Shown here one piece after another: positions 1 to 12,033 of a stretch of DNA of 64,000 bases. Origin of the DNA: Datura wrightii (Eukaryota > Streptophyta > Magnoliopsida > Solanales > Solanaceae). The notes below the pieces were generated by a model. The model was not told the DNA's origin and searched no databases. It saw only the letters and a list, made by a program, of their open reading frames with translations. Where the stretch lies: positions 57,594,501-57,658,500 of the forward strand of contig JASDFA010000003.1 in assembly GCA_035772735.1 (NCBI GenBank). The letters run 5' to 3'. Numbering within the stretch: position 1 is the first letter of the stretch; each line of letters starts with the position of its first letter. A program made the position numbers and the translations under genes.

Positions 1-1638
1 AAATGTTGTACTAAGCTTGACCTGGGTACCAAGTCCCTTTTGCAAAGACCTCCAATAATAAGAGGTAAATTGGTTACCTCTATCTTATATGATGGATAAT
101 GGCACTCCATGCAATCGAACTAACTCTCGGATGTATATTTTGGCATAATCCTCTGCAGAATTAGTGGTTTTGACCGGTAGAAAATGAGCGGCTTTGGTAA
201 AGCTGTCCATGACCACCCAAATGAAGTCATACTTTCAACGATTGTGAGGCAACCCTGTGATGAAGTCCATATTAATCTCCACCCACTTCCAAGTAGGGAT
301 GCTAATGCCCTGAAGCACACCTCCTGGTCTTTGATGCTCTACCTTCACTTGCTGACAATTTGGACTCTTCGCTACAAATTATGTGATGTCCTTCTTCATG
401 TCATTCCACTAATAGACTTTCCGCAGGTCCCGATACATATTGGTGGCACCGGGATGTATTGAATATATGGAACCATGAGCCTCGTACAATATTCGATTAC
501 TCAAATTACCAACGTTTGGGCCACACAAGCAACCCCGATATCAAAGCACACCATCTCCCCCTTTGGAGAAGACCTCTACCTTTTGATTTTGAATGACTTC
601 CTTTAAATTTACCAAAATAGGGTCCTCGTCTTGTCTAGCTTTTACATCAATCACCAAGGATGATTCTAACTCGTTCTGAACTATAACACCGCCATCAGTC
701 GAGTCAACCAAACAAACTCCCAACCTTACAAGTCGATGCACATCCTTCACCATCTCCTTCCTCCCCTTATCTACATGGGACAAACTCTCCTTAGAGAGTC
801 TACTAAGTGCGTATACTACTACATTGGCCTTACACAAAAGGACACTCATATCATAATCCTTTAGTAGCTCCAACCACCTTCTTTGTCGCAGATTTAGGTC
901 CTTCTGTGTAAACACACATTGCAGGCTCTTGTGGTCCGTAAACACATCTACATGGACCCTATACAAATAGTATCTCAAAATCTTCAATGCAAATACCACC
1001 GCTGCCAATTCAAGATCATGGATCGGGTAATTCTTTTCATGAACCTTCAAATGTCTGGAAGCATAGGCTATAACTATACCATGCTACATCAATACACAAC
1101 CAAGGACGATTCTAGACGCATTTCAATACACCACTAACCCATCGATACCCTCAGGTAGGGTTAACACCAGTTCTGAGGTGAGTCAAGACTTCAACTCCTG
1201 AAAGCTCCTCTCACAAGCCTCCGACCATTGGAACTTCACTTTCTTTTGGGTCAATTTTGTCTATGGTGCTGCAATGGATGAAAAACCTTAAATAGATCTC
1301 TAATAGTACTAGGATAAACCCAAGAAACTCCTGATATCTAAAGGATTCACTAGTCTAGGCCAATTCTTCACCGCTTTTATTTTCTGAGAGTCCACCTTTA
1401 TGCCCTCACTTGACACCACATGGCCTAAGAATGCAACTGATTTCAACTAAAACTCACACTTGCTGAATTTAGCATATAATTGGCAAACCCTGAGAGTCTC
1501 TAGTACCACCCTAAAATGAGCGGCATGCTCCTCCTCGCTCCGAGAGTATATCAGGATGTCATCAACAAACATGATCATGAATATGTCCAAGTATGGATTG
1601 AAGACCATATTCATCAAGTCCATAAAAGATACAGGAGC
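1..1638 (-). pseudogene. G1 pol, 3' part: reverse transcriptase end, RNase H, integrase (Tekay/Del chromovirus)
   Basis: Read on the minus strand from 1638 down, this is the back half of a Ty3/gypsy polyprotein. The RT active-site stretch MFVDDILIYSRSEEEH lies near 1515-1570, with the two aspartates at about 1558-1563. An RNase H segment (ELAAV, then TDHKSL) lies at about 900-1030, and integrase-like sequence fills 1-540. The frame is broken by stops and shifts, and the end of RNase H reads NVVVYALSR where the family has an aspartate. The RT stops abruptly at 1638 and resumes at 12034, because A1 is inserted between. The integrase continues off the left edge, so chromodomain and 3' LTR are not visible. 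Dead copy; family assignment is firm, and the tie to 12034-14190 rests on the matching target duplication of A1. Confidence 0.85.
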
Positions 1639-1643
1639 ATTCA
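1639..1643. repeat. Target-site duplication of A1, left copy
   Basis: ATTCA stands directly before the LTR terminus TGTCACACC at 1644 and is repeated at 12029-12033 after the other terminus. Confidence 0.9.
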
Positions 1644-4230
1644 TGTCACACCCCGCTTTAGGGGGTATGACTGGCACCTGATGCCCTACTAGGACCTGAA
1701 CTGCTAGACTACTGAGCCTGAGCACATCTGGTGCCTGGCTGGCTCTAACTCAGATTCAGGGAAACAACGGGCTATATAACGGCTGTAAATACAGCCTCCG
1801 GCCGACTAGGCCTATAGCCACCTGTACCTGTACTAACAGCTAACCAGAAACATATCAATGTAGGGGAGCCTATGCGGGCCGACAAGGCCACCATGCAGTC
1901 TAGTTATCTGTAACTCAACAATGAAATATTGGAAAGCTACGTGACCGGCAAGGTCACCACTACTGTCAAGCTATGGCCCCACACGGCCAACATAAAGAAA
2001 CAGAAGTACTAACAACTATACAACTGCAAGGCCTCACACGACCGGCTCATCTGACCACAGGGAAATATATACAAACTGTAAGCCTCTAAGAATACTGATA
2101 AGATGGTCGGGACAGGGCCCCGGCCTACCCATGTTGTACAACAAAAGAAAAGGGATAAACCTCTAGCTATCTAGCTCCGGATGACTGGAGCTGATGACCC
2201 TGTGAGCTGGCTGGAATCACGAGGTATCGGCCCCTCATCTATGAGTACCTGCAGGCAAGTAATGCAGTGCCCCCAAGGGGCGTCAGTACCACTGGTACTG
2301 AATATTTAAAACAATAACTGAAAGAAATATCTGAAAACAACAACACAACTGATGGAACTGAAATAGGAAGGAATAGACTAACTGACTGAAAATATAAAGA
2401 TATGCCTACTCTTAACTATACTGGAAGGAGTAGGAGTCATACCTGGAGATGTATCGTTCTACTGTCGATCTACTCATATCTAGTGTAACATGGCATAACA
2501 TAACATAACATAACATAGCACACACAAACCTTACCCGGCCCCCATAAGCCGTGAGGTACAACCAACACGCAATCTATACCCCTACCCCGGTCGTCCCATC
2601 TCCTATAATAACTATAAGCATCCTGTCGGTCCCCTGGTATGCACTTGGGGTCGCTGAGCCCCTGACTATAACTGTACCTGAGTCTGGAGGACTCCTGAAT
2701 CAACACCCCGGGCATACCCGCTCGACGGGGGTGTATAAGGGCCGACCAAGGCACAATATGGGGAAAACTGGCATCCCATCTTCGTCCCCTGTGGGACGGC
2801 ATGCCACTCCGTAGAGCGACGTATCCTTGTCCTCTGGCGGACGAGTCGATACTGCTATTAACCCTTGGGCGGTCATGGATGCTAGGTAATCCAACCCCAA
2901 GACAATACAGTGGTCTCAACTAGTAATACTACCTGCATATACCACATACTGAAGCTAATGATAATAATGTATCTGTACATACTGTATGCTGAACTAGTGA
3001 TAGTGATATGTATGTATTTAATACATGCTGAGACTGATAATAGTATATATATATATATATATATAAATATAATCTTCTGCCATACTGTACTGAGTCTAAT
3101 GTTGAACAAGATATAGTTTTTCTACTGGAAACCATGTTGTATAACTGAGTTTCTATAGTAACATGATTTACTATTTCTAACATGCTTTCTAAACTTCATT
3201 TTAACCTATCATTCTACTTCTGAGATACCTTACAGGTATTTACATTGCTTTACTAGGTTTCAACTGAGTACGATAATACCCTAACATTCTTTACTAAATC
3301 ACATACTGGGCATGTTGTACAGTTCCTAACACTCGTATTAGAATTTATATCGTGCTAGCAAGTTTCACGCTATACATAACATGATGCTTCCAATATCGTA
3401 CCAACATTCATAATAAACATAACACACGACTTCTGAACATTCTACTGGCCTTTAAACTATTTTGCTACCGAGACTACTAACTTGCCGAGGAAACTAGCTT
3501 TACATACCTTCGCTTCTGATTTCCTGACTAACTAGCGTAGCTCGGTCAGTGTTTTTGCTATTTCTCCCAACTGCATTCGTATACATGTCAATTAGCACTA
3601 AATACAGCACTATTATGAAAGACGGCGTCACTTTCGATATAATTATAGCCTAAACTTAGGCCTATCGAAAGATGGTCGAAAACTTGCTATTTTTCAGAAG
3701 TCCAGAAGGGAGAAGTATTCACTTCACAGCTAGGAACACATAGACACTAGTTTGGAGCAATTCCACTTACCTTAGCCCGGTAGCTAGACGATTCGTCGGC
3801 CGTATTTCGCGAAACTAAATCCGTAGGAATGCTCTTTGCTGCTAAATGCCTCGGTATCTGAGGTTAATTTGGGTTTGGACTACGTTTGGCAGCGTAATCG
3901 AACGAAAATATATTTACCCTCTTCGTCTCTCCCTGTTCTCCTGCATTTTATGGAAATTATAATGAGTTTAAATGAAATTAAACCGAAGTGGGGCTTTATA
4001 TACTTGAGCCTGGATAGGGCCAATGTGTCACGGAGCCAACGTGGAGGCCCCACCTCCGTGACACGTTGCCATCGCGGAGGGGCTCTGCCCCGGCTCTTTC
4101 TGCGATGGTTCGACAGGTTACTTCGTCCGATCTTTTTCTGGGCCTTTCTTTAGCATGTACGGCTTCCAAATATGCTTAACCAATGTGCGAATAGGCCATC
4201 TAGGTATCGGGAATCTTACGGGGTATAACA
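1644..4230 (-). repeat. A1 3' LTR (2587 bp)
   Basis: It matches 9448-12028 from end to end; in the sense direction it starts TGTTATACCCC and ends GGGGTGTGACA. A sense-strand TATA box (TATATAAAG, 3994-4002) follows an inverted repeat with arms at 4025-4035 and 4054-4064 (GTGTCACGGAG / CTCCGTGACAC). The interior carries a (TA)n run at about 3043-3064 and a CATAA tandem run at about 2490-2515. A 149-codon sense ORF within it is not kept in the other LTRs and is probably not coding. Confidence 0.93.
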
Positions 4231-4265
4231 TTCTTCCCCCCTTAAGAACATTCATCCTCGAATGT
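4231..4265 (-). promoter_or_regulatory. A1 polypurine tract and pre-PPT hairpin
   Basis: On the minus strand the tract AAGGGGGGAAGAA abuts the 3' LTR (4231-4243); it would prime plus-strand DNA synthesis. A few bases upstream is ACATTCGAGGATGAATGT (4248-4265), a stem of seven pairs (one G.U) closed by an AGGA loop. The same arrangement occurs in A2, G2, B and D. From here to 4500 is the short 3' untranslated stretch, with nothing else recognised. Confidence 0.75.
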
Positions 4266-4500
4266 AAACTTCTATCTAAAGGTCTTCTTAACTTACCCAA
4301 CATGTTTTAAGACAATTTTGGCAGAGTTTCCCCTGTAATATGGACTATCCCGAAAACCTGAAACACAGAAAAGTCCAATACAGGTACTGCACACAATACT
4401 TTAAGATTCACTGGATAGCTAAACATCAATCTTTCTTATTTATACATACATAATCATAAGATACTGCATAAATAATAATACGGACATACCTGTCGCTTGA

Positions 4501-5640
4501 CTAGGCTTGGAATAAGTGAGTATATCTAGTTTTCATATCTTCCTCCGCCTCCCAAGTCATCTCCTCTCGGTTCCTGTTACGCCACAATACCTTGACAGAC
4601 GCAATATCTTTAGTTCTCAATCTACGAATCTGTCCGTCTAAGATAGCTACTGGAACCTCTTCATAGGCCAACTCTTCTGTAACCTGAATATCCTGGACTG
4701 GGACTACTCTGGATGGGTCTCCTATGCATTTCCTCAGCATAGATACATAGAAGATCGGATGAACGGATTCTAATTCTGGAGGCAAGTCCAACTCATATGC
4801 TACTCGGCCTATCCTTTGACGAATCTGATAAGGCCCAACAAATCTTGGACTGAGCTTGCATTTCTTGCCGAATCTCATCACCCCTTTCATCGGAGATACT
4901 TTCAGAAATACCCAGTCATTCACATTAAATTCTAGGTCTCTGCGCTGTATGTCAGCATATGATTTCTGGCGGCTCTGTGCAGTCAGTAGGCGTTCTCTGA
5001 TAAGCTTCACCTTCTCCTCTGACTGCTGAACAATATATGGCCCGGACAATGCTGATTCTCCTATTTCAAACCAGCCAATCGGCGATCTGCATTTTCGCCT
5101 GTATAATGCCTCGAAAGGCGCCATCTGGATGGCTGAGTGATAGCTGTTATTATAAGCAAATTCAATTAACGACAAATGCTCATCCCAGCTACCACCGAAA
5201 TCTAGCACACACGCTCGCAACATATCTTCGAGCGTCTAAATAGTGCGCGCAGCCTGTCCATCTGTTTGAGGGTGGAATGCTGTGCTCAGATTAATATGCG
5301 TTCCCAGACCTCTCTGAAACGACCGCCAAAATCTTGCCGTAAATTGTGCTCCTCTGTCTGAAATGATTGATACTGGTACTCCATGTAACCTGACTATTTC
5401 TCGGATATACAACTCCGCATAGTCTTCAGCCAAGAAGGCAGTTCTTACCGGCAGGAAATGAGCTGATTTTGTCAATCTGTCAACTATCACCCATATAGAG
5501 TCATGTATGTATTTAGTACGGGGTAATCCTGCTACAAAATCCATATTCACTGCTTCCCATTTCCAGAGAGGTATAGCTATATCCTAAGTCAAACAGCCTG
5601 GTTTCTGATGTTCTGCTTTCCCCTGTTGGCAGTTAGGACA
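4501..5640 (-). pseudogene. A1 integrase and chromodomain (broken)
   Basis: One frame carries the integrase core (NMDFVAGLPRT at about 5550, SDRGAQFTARFW at about 5345) and the C-terminal module with chromodomain (AYEEVPVAILD ... SVKVLWRNRNREEMTWEAEE) ending in a stop at 4501. The chromodomain is what usually steers Tekay/Del elements to heterochromatin. Lesions: nonsense codons at about 5584 and 5236, and the third catalytic residue of the DDE triad is alanine (GQAARTI, GCG where A2 has a glutamate codon). The first two aspartates are present. The copy could not catalyse strand transfer even if read through. Confidence 0.9.
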
Positions 5641-7215
5641 CTAGGCTACAAATTTAGCAATTTCTCTTTTCATACCTAGCCACCAATAGTTTTCCTTGAT
5701 ATCATGGTACATTTTTGTCGCATCGGGGTGAAGAGAATAACGGGCGTAATGTACCTCGTTCATAATCTGCTGGCGGAGCCTTGAAACATCTGGAACACAT
5801 AGGCGACCTTTACATAACAACACTTCTCCCTCAGTTACCTGAAAATCTGGCGCTTTACCCTGCTGGATTCTGTCTTTAAGCTGGACCAGGTCAGGATCCT
5901 CATATTGCCGTTCTTTCACTTCCACAACTAATGATGCCACGGTGGTGTTCTGAATTACCACTCTACCGTCCTCTGTTTCTGCTACACGAACGGCTAGGCT
6001 AGTTAACTGATGTATCTCCCTGACCAATTCCCGCTGCTCGGGCTGCAAATATGCCAAACTCCCCATGGACTTACGACTGAGAGCATCTGTTACAACATTG
6101 GCTTTTCCTGGGTGGTATAGAATATTCACATCATAATCCTTTAATAGCTCCAACCAGCGACGTTGCCACAGATTCAACTCCCTCTGAGTGAAGATGTACT
6201 GTAGGCTCTTGTGATCTGTGAAAATATCAACATGGACGCCATACAGGTAATGCCTCCACATCTTCAAGGCGTGGATCACCGCGGCTAATTCCAGGTCGTG
6301 GGTAGGGTAATTCTTTTCGTGTTTCCTCAACTGTCTGGAAGAATATGCAATCACTTTACCATGCTGCATCAACACACAACCTAATCCGATGCCTGATGCG
6401 TCGTAATACACCGAATAACCCTCTGTACCTTCCGGCAATGCTAACACTGGGGCGGAGGTTAACCTGTCTTTCAGTTCCTGGAAGCTCTGCTCGCATGCCT
6501 CTGTCCACTGAAACTTTGTTGCTTTCTGTGTCAGTTTAGTCAGAGGTGCCACAATAGTTGAGAACCCTTCAATGAACCTCCTGTAATATCCTGCTAACCC
6601 CAGAAAGCTACGGAATTCAGTCGGAGTGGTAGGCCTAGGCCATGATTTAACTGCTTCTATTTTCTGCTTGTCAACTTGTATACCAGCATCCGACACAATA
6701 TGCCCTAAAAAGGCTACTGAATTAAGCCAGAATTCACACTTAGAAAATTTAGCATATAACCGGTGGTCCCTGAGGATCTGGAGCACTGTCCGCAAATGAG
6801 TCCAGTGATCTGCTTCAGAGCGAGAATACACCAGAATGTCATCAACGACTACTATTACGAACAAGTCTAGGAAGGGTCTGAAAATACTGTTCATCAGGTC
6901 CATGAAGATTGCCGGGGCATTCGTTAACCCAAAGGACATGACTAGAAATTCAAAATGTCCATATCGGGTCCTGAACGCTGTCTTAGGAATATCTCTTTCA
7001 CGTACTCAAACCTGGTGATATCCGGACCGCAAGTCAATCTTAGAAAAGTATCTGGCTCCCTGCAACTGATCAAATAAGTCATCAATTCTGCGAAGTGGGT
7101 ACTTGTTCTTCACTGTAACTTTGTTCAATTGCCGATAATCTATGCACATACAGAGTGAGCCATCTTTCTTTCTTACAAACAGAACTGGCGCACCCCATGG
7201 TGAAGTACTCGTCTA
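5641..7215 (-). pseudogene. A1 reverse transcriptase and RNase H, with integrase zinc finger
   Basis: The fingers and palm of RT lie at about 6840-7215; the YxDD-type box reads VVVDDIL, with its aspartates near 6843. RNase H follows with all four acidic residues visible (YYDASG, DLELAA, TDHKSL, VVTDALSR). The start of the integrase HHCC finger comes at about 5650-5760. Breaks: a frameshift at about 7205 next to the GFIR motif, a TGA near 7010 (an Arg codon in A2), and a TAG at 5641-5643 in the finger (FVA*CPNCQQ). Apart from these the frame is shared with the integrase part, as in a single gag-pol ORF. Confidence 0.9.
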
Positions 7216-8111
7216 ATAAAACCTTTATCCAACAAGTCTTTCAGCTGCTCCTTTAATTCTCTGAGTTCTGCAGGAGCCATACGATAGGGAGGAATTGATA
7301 TCGGCTGAGTGCCTGATAACAAGTCAATAGCAAAATCTATTTCCCTTTCTAGGGGAATACCAGGTAACTCATCGGGAAACACATCAGGGAACTCGTTCAC
7401 CACCGGAACAGACTGGAGCGTCGGAGATTCTGCTCGGACATCTTGAACTCTGACCAGATGGTAAATACATCCCTTAGATATTATTTTCCTCGCCTGAAGG
7501 CCGGAAATGAACCTACCTTTTGGCGTAGCGGTGCTGCCCTTCCACTCCCGCACTGCTTCTCCTGGAAAGTGGAATCGGACCGTCTTGGTCCAACATTCAA
7601 CATTGGCAAAGCACGGCACTAGCCAATCCATACCCATGATGGCATCGAAGTCTATCATTTCTAACTCGACCAGATCTACTGTGGTCTAACGGTCAGCAAC
7701 CTCTACTGTACACCCTCGGTAAATTCTGCTAGCTACAATAGAGTCACCGACGGGCATGAATACTAAAAAGGTCTGCTGCAATAATTCCGGTGCAATATTG
7801 AACTTTCGTGCCACAAATGGAGTAATGTAGGACAAAGTAGACCCTAGATCAATCAATACATAAGCAGGGTGTGAGCAGATAGTTAGCATACCTGTCACAA
7901 CATCAGGTGACACTTCTGAATCTTGCCTCCCTGGTAAAGCATATGTGTGGCTTGGACCCGCACCTGCACTGGAGGCCTCTGATCTGCCCCGACCCCTGCC
8001 TGTTGAAACTGAGGGCCTGTGCCCTGCCGAGGATGCTGTAGTTCGTGACCCTGCAGATGCCCTGTCCTGTCTATCCCGATCCTCTAGACCTCTGGCTGGG
8101 CAATCTTTCAT
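7205..8111 (-). pseudogene. A1 aspartic protease and linker to RT
   Basis: The retropepsin-like active site reads LIDLGSTLSY near 7835-7865. Next come the MGMDWL motif near 7620 and the linker PDVFPDELPGIPLEREIDF typical of Ty3 elements before RT. A TAG at about 7686 interrupts it (ADR*TTVDLVE), where A2 has a sense codon. The family normally has Ser or Thr after the catalytic Asp; Leu here is unusual. Confidence 0.85.
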
Positions 8112-9235
8112 TTAATGGCCTTCTTGGCCACAAATATAACATCCGGTGGAGCCATACCTGCATGCTCCAGGATGGCGTCGGCTGCATATAGGGCAAAGTG
8201 GTAGGGTATACCTACTCTGCTCTACCCTCCTCTGTAATGGTGAATCTGCCATCTGCGAGCCCCTGCCGGTCTCTGACTGCCCCCTGCGGCTAAATCTACC
8301 CCTCTGCAGCTGTGGTGGAGGTGGGGGCCTGAGCGGCCTATCTAACAATCGTGGCCTAGGTCCTCCCCGAGCCTCCCTTTGTAACTCAACTGGCCTGTCC
8401 CGGCGACGCTGTTCCTGATTGGTCCTCCTGATCTCCCGATGCCGCTGCCTGATGCCCTCAATACTCTGGGCAAATGCCTGAACTCGGGCAATATCCATGT
8501 CCTCTCGCAGTGTGGCCGTAATACAAGTCTCAACATATTCTGGATTCAACCCCATGATAAAGCGTTGTACTCTGGATGCCATGGTATCAACAAAGGCCGG
8601 TGCGTACCGGGCCAAAGAATCAAACCGCAAGGCATATTCCCAAACACTCATGGCCCCCTGCTCTAGATGTAGGAACTGGTCTACCCGGGCCTGTCGAATC
8701 TCCCGTGGCAAATAGTGATCCAGAAAAGCTCCTGAGAAGCTGGACCAGGTCATACGGCGATGTCCCGTAACCGGAATGCTGCCAACTCAACTGATTCTGT
8801 AGGCGTGGCATGCATAACCCTGAAAATCCTCTGCATTTGATCTAGAAAATCCTGAGGGTCCTCTGTCTGGTCCATACCTGTAAACTGTGGGGGATTCAGA
8901 GCCAAGAACTCTCGGACCCTCGAACTACCGGGCCCTCCTAACGACTCCGCAACTGTAGACGGCATCGGCTGACGCTGAGCAACCACCATCTGTGCTAACA
9001 TGACTACCGCACTCCTAACCTCCTGGGCGGAAGGTATCGGTATGGGGACTGTTGGAGGTAGTGTCGCCCCAAGTGGCTCATGATGTGGTGGAGACTTTTG
9101 AGAAGGCTGGGATGATGCCTCTGTAGTGCCCTCTGATCGGGATGTTTCTAAACGAGGGTGAGGCATCCTGCTGGTGCCTTCCCCTGCTGCAATATCTAAG
9201 CTCCGGCCTGTGATAGGATGTCGCTGGTCTGACAT
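8112..9235 (-). pseudogene. A1 gag
   Basis: The start MSDQRHPITGR at 9235 follows a 212-nt leader after the LTR. A Pro/Ser-rich N terminus is followed by a retrotransposon gag domain (DFLDQMQRIFRVM ... WSSFSGAFLDHYLP ... MGLNPEYVE) and a single zinc knuckle CYICGQEGH interrupted by TAA at 8112-8114. Relative to A2, about 50 bp (the segment before WSSFSG) are deleted near 8752, which shifts the frame. The protein would form the particle and bind RNA. Inactive copy. Confidence 0.9.
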
Positions 9236-9431
9236 TATCTGTAACCAAAGATTACAGTAAGCTTTAGGGACTCAACCCTATATTGTACTGCTCTACAGCA
9301 CGACTGAATAAGAATAAAAGACAACCATTCTATCATGCCTTGCAGCCCCCTACCCATAGTATGTGGTGCACAACCCATCCATAGGAAGGACTCTACTTAG
9401 CACGGCTTGCAGACTCCCTGGGATACGACCT

Positions 9432-9443
9432 GCTCTGATACCA
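9432..9443 (-). other. A1 primer-binding site, initiator tRNA-Met
   Basis: TGGTATCAGAGC on the minus strand, four bases (AACT) inside the 5' LTR end, is complementary to the 3' end of plant initiator tRNA-Met. The leader from 9236 to 9447 carries no other feature I recognise. Confidence 0.93.
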
Positions 9444-9447
9444 AGTT

Positions 9448-12028
9448 TGTCACACCCCGCTTTGGGGGTATGACTGGCACCTGGTGCCCTACTAGGACCT
9501 GAACTGCTAGACTACTGAGCCTGAGCACATCTGGTGCCTGGCTGGTTCTAACTCAAATTCAGGGAAACAACGGGCTATATGACGGCTGTAAATACAGCCT
9601 CCGGCCGACTAGGCCTATAGCCACCTGTACCTGCACTAACAGCTAACCAGAAACATAGCAATGTAGGGGAGCCTATGCGGGCCGACAAGGCCACCATGCA
9701 GTCTAGTTATCTGTAACTCAACAATGAAATATTGGAAAGCTACGTGACCGGCAAGGTCAGCACTACTGTCAAGCTATGGTCCCACACGACCAACATAAAG
9801 AAACAGAAGTACTAAAAACTATACAGTTGCACGGTCTCACACGATCGGCTCATCTGACCACAGGGAAATATATACAGACTGCAAGCCTCTAAGAATACTG
9901 ATAAGATGGTCGGGACAGGACCCCGGCCTACCCATGTTGTACAACAAAAGAAAAGGGATAAACCTCTAGCTATCTAGCTCCGGATGACTGGAGCTGATGA
10001 CCCTGTGAGCTGGCTGGAATCACGAGGTATCGGCCCCTCATCTATGAGTACCTGCAGGCAAGTAATGCAGCGCCCCCAAGGGCCGTCAGTACCACTGGTA
10101 CTGAGTATGTAAAACAATAACTGAAAGAAATATCTGAAAACAACAACACAACTGATGGAACTGAAATAGGAAGGAATAGACTAACTGACTGAAAATGTAA
10201 AGCTATGCCTACTCTTAACTATACTGGAAGGAGAAGGAGTCATACCTTGAGATGTATCGTTCTACTGTCGATCTGCTCATATCTAGTGTAACATGGCATA
10301 ACATAACATAACATAACATAGCACACACAAACCTTACCCGGCCCCAATAAGCCGAGAGGTACAACCAACACGCAATCTATACCCCTACCCCGGTCGTCCC
10401 ATCTCCTATAATAACTATAAGCATCCTGCCGGTCCCCTGGGTATGCACTTGGGCTCGCTGAGCCCCTGACTATAACTGTACCTGAGTCCGGAGGACTCCT
10501 GAATCAACACCCCGGACGTACCAGCTCGACGGTGGTGTATAAGGGCTGACCAAGGCACAATATGGGGAAAACTGGCATCCCATCTTCGTCCCCTGTGGGA
10601 CGGCATGCCACTCCGTAGAGCGACGTGTCCACATCCTCTGGCGAACGAGTCGATACAACTATTAACCCTGGGGCGGTCATGGATGCTAGGTAATCCAACC
10701 CCAAGACAATACAGTGGTCTCAACTAGTAATACTACCTGCATATACCACATACTGAAGCTAATGATAATAATGTATCTGTACATACTGTATGCTGAACTA
10801 GTGATAGTGATATGTATGTATTTAATACATGCTGAGACTGATAATAGTATATATATATATAAATATAATCTTCTGCCATACTGTACTGAGTCTAATGTTA
10901 AACAAGATATAGTTTTTCTCCTAGAAACCATGCTGTATAACTCAGTTTCTATAGTAACATGATTTACTATTTCTAACATGCTTTCTAAACTTCATTTTAA
11001 CCTATCATTCTACTTCTGAGATACCTTACAGGTATTTACATTGCTTTACTAGGTTTCAACTGAGTACGATAATACCCTAACATTCTTTACTAAATCACAT
11101 ACTGGGCATGTTGTACAGTTCCTAACACTCGTATTAGAATTTATATCGTGCTAGCAAGTTTCATGCTATACATAACATGATGCTTCCAATATCGTACCAA
11201 CATTCGTAATAAACATAACACACGACTTCTGAACATTCTACTGGCCTTTAAACTACTTTGCTATACTGAGACTACTAACTTGCCGAGGAAACTAGCTTTA
11301 CATACCTTCGCTTCTGATTTCCCGACTAACTAGCGTAGCTCGGTCAGTATTTTCGCTATTTCTCCCAACGGCATTCGTATACATGTCAATTAGCACTAAA
11401 TACAGCACTATTATGAAAGACGGCGTCACTTTCGATATAATTATAGCCTAAACTTAGGCCTATCGAAAGACGGTCGAAAACTTGCTATTTTTCAGAAGTC
11501 CAGAAGGGAGAAGTATTCACTTCACAGCTAGGAACACATAGACACTAGTTTGGAGCAATTCCACTTACCTTAGCCCGGTAGCTCGACGATTCGTCGCCCG
11601 TATTTCCCGAAACTAAATCCGTAGGAATGCTCTCTGCTGCTAAATACCTTGGTATCTGAGGTTAATTTGGGTTTGGACAACGTTTGGCAGCGTAATCGGA
11701 CGAAAATATATTTACCCTATTCGTCTCTCCCTGTTCTCCTGCGTTTTCTGGAAATTATAATGAGTTTAAATGAAATTAAACCGAAGTGGGGCTTTATATA
11801 CTTGATCCTGGACAGGGCCAACGTGTCACAGAGCCAACGCGGAGGCCCCACCACTGTGACACGTTGCCATCGCGGAGGGGCTCTGCCCCAGCTCCTTCCG
11901 CGATGGTTCGACAGGTTACTTCGTCCGATCTTTTTCCGGCCCTTTCTTTGGCACGTATGGCTTTCAAATATGCTTAACCAATGTGCGAATAGGCCATCTA
12001 GGTGTCGGGAATCTTACGGGGTATAACA
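9448..12028 (-). repeat. A1 5' LTR (2581 bp)
   Basis: Partner of 1644-4230. The sense TATA box lies at 11792-11800. The palindrome upstream has arms GTGTCACAGAG (11823-11833) and a decayed partner ending TGTGACAC (11862). The (TA)n run at about 10848-10862 is shorter than in the other LTR. Confidence 0.93.
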
Positions 12029-12033
12029 ATTCA
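12029..12033. repeat. Target-site duplication of A1, right copy
   Basis: ATTCA, identical to 1639-1643. Confidence 0.9.

Larger units (their letters stand above)
1644..12028 (-). mobile_element. A1: complete Tekay/Del-type LTR retrotransposon inserted in G1
   Basis: A full-length element of about 10.4 kb with 2.58-kb LTRs, TG...CA ends, an initiator tRNA-Met primer-binding site, a gag-pol reading frame with C-terminal chromodomain, a polypurine tract and a 5-bp target duplication ATTCA. It reads on the minus strand. The LTRs look nearly identical by eye, so it is young relative to G1. The coding region has two frameshifts and several nonsense codons and cannot make a full polyprotein. Confidence 0.95.

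Noticed and set aside
2470..2919. 149-codon sense ORF in the A1 3' LTR, with shorter versions in the other A LTRs
   Set aside because: The frame is shortened or shifted in the 5' LTR (10415-10723) and in A2 (42414-42617). The GC-rich LTR core explains the openness.
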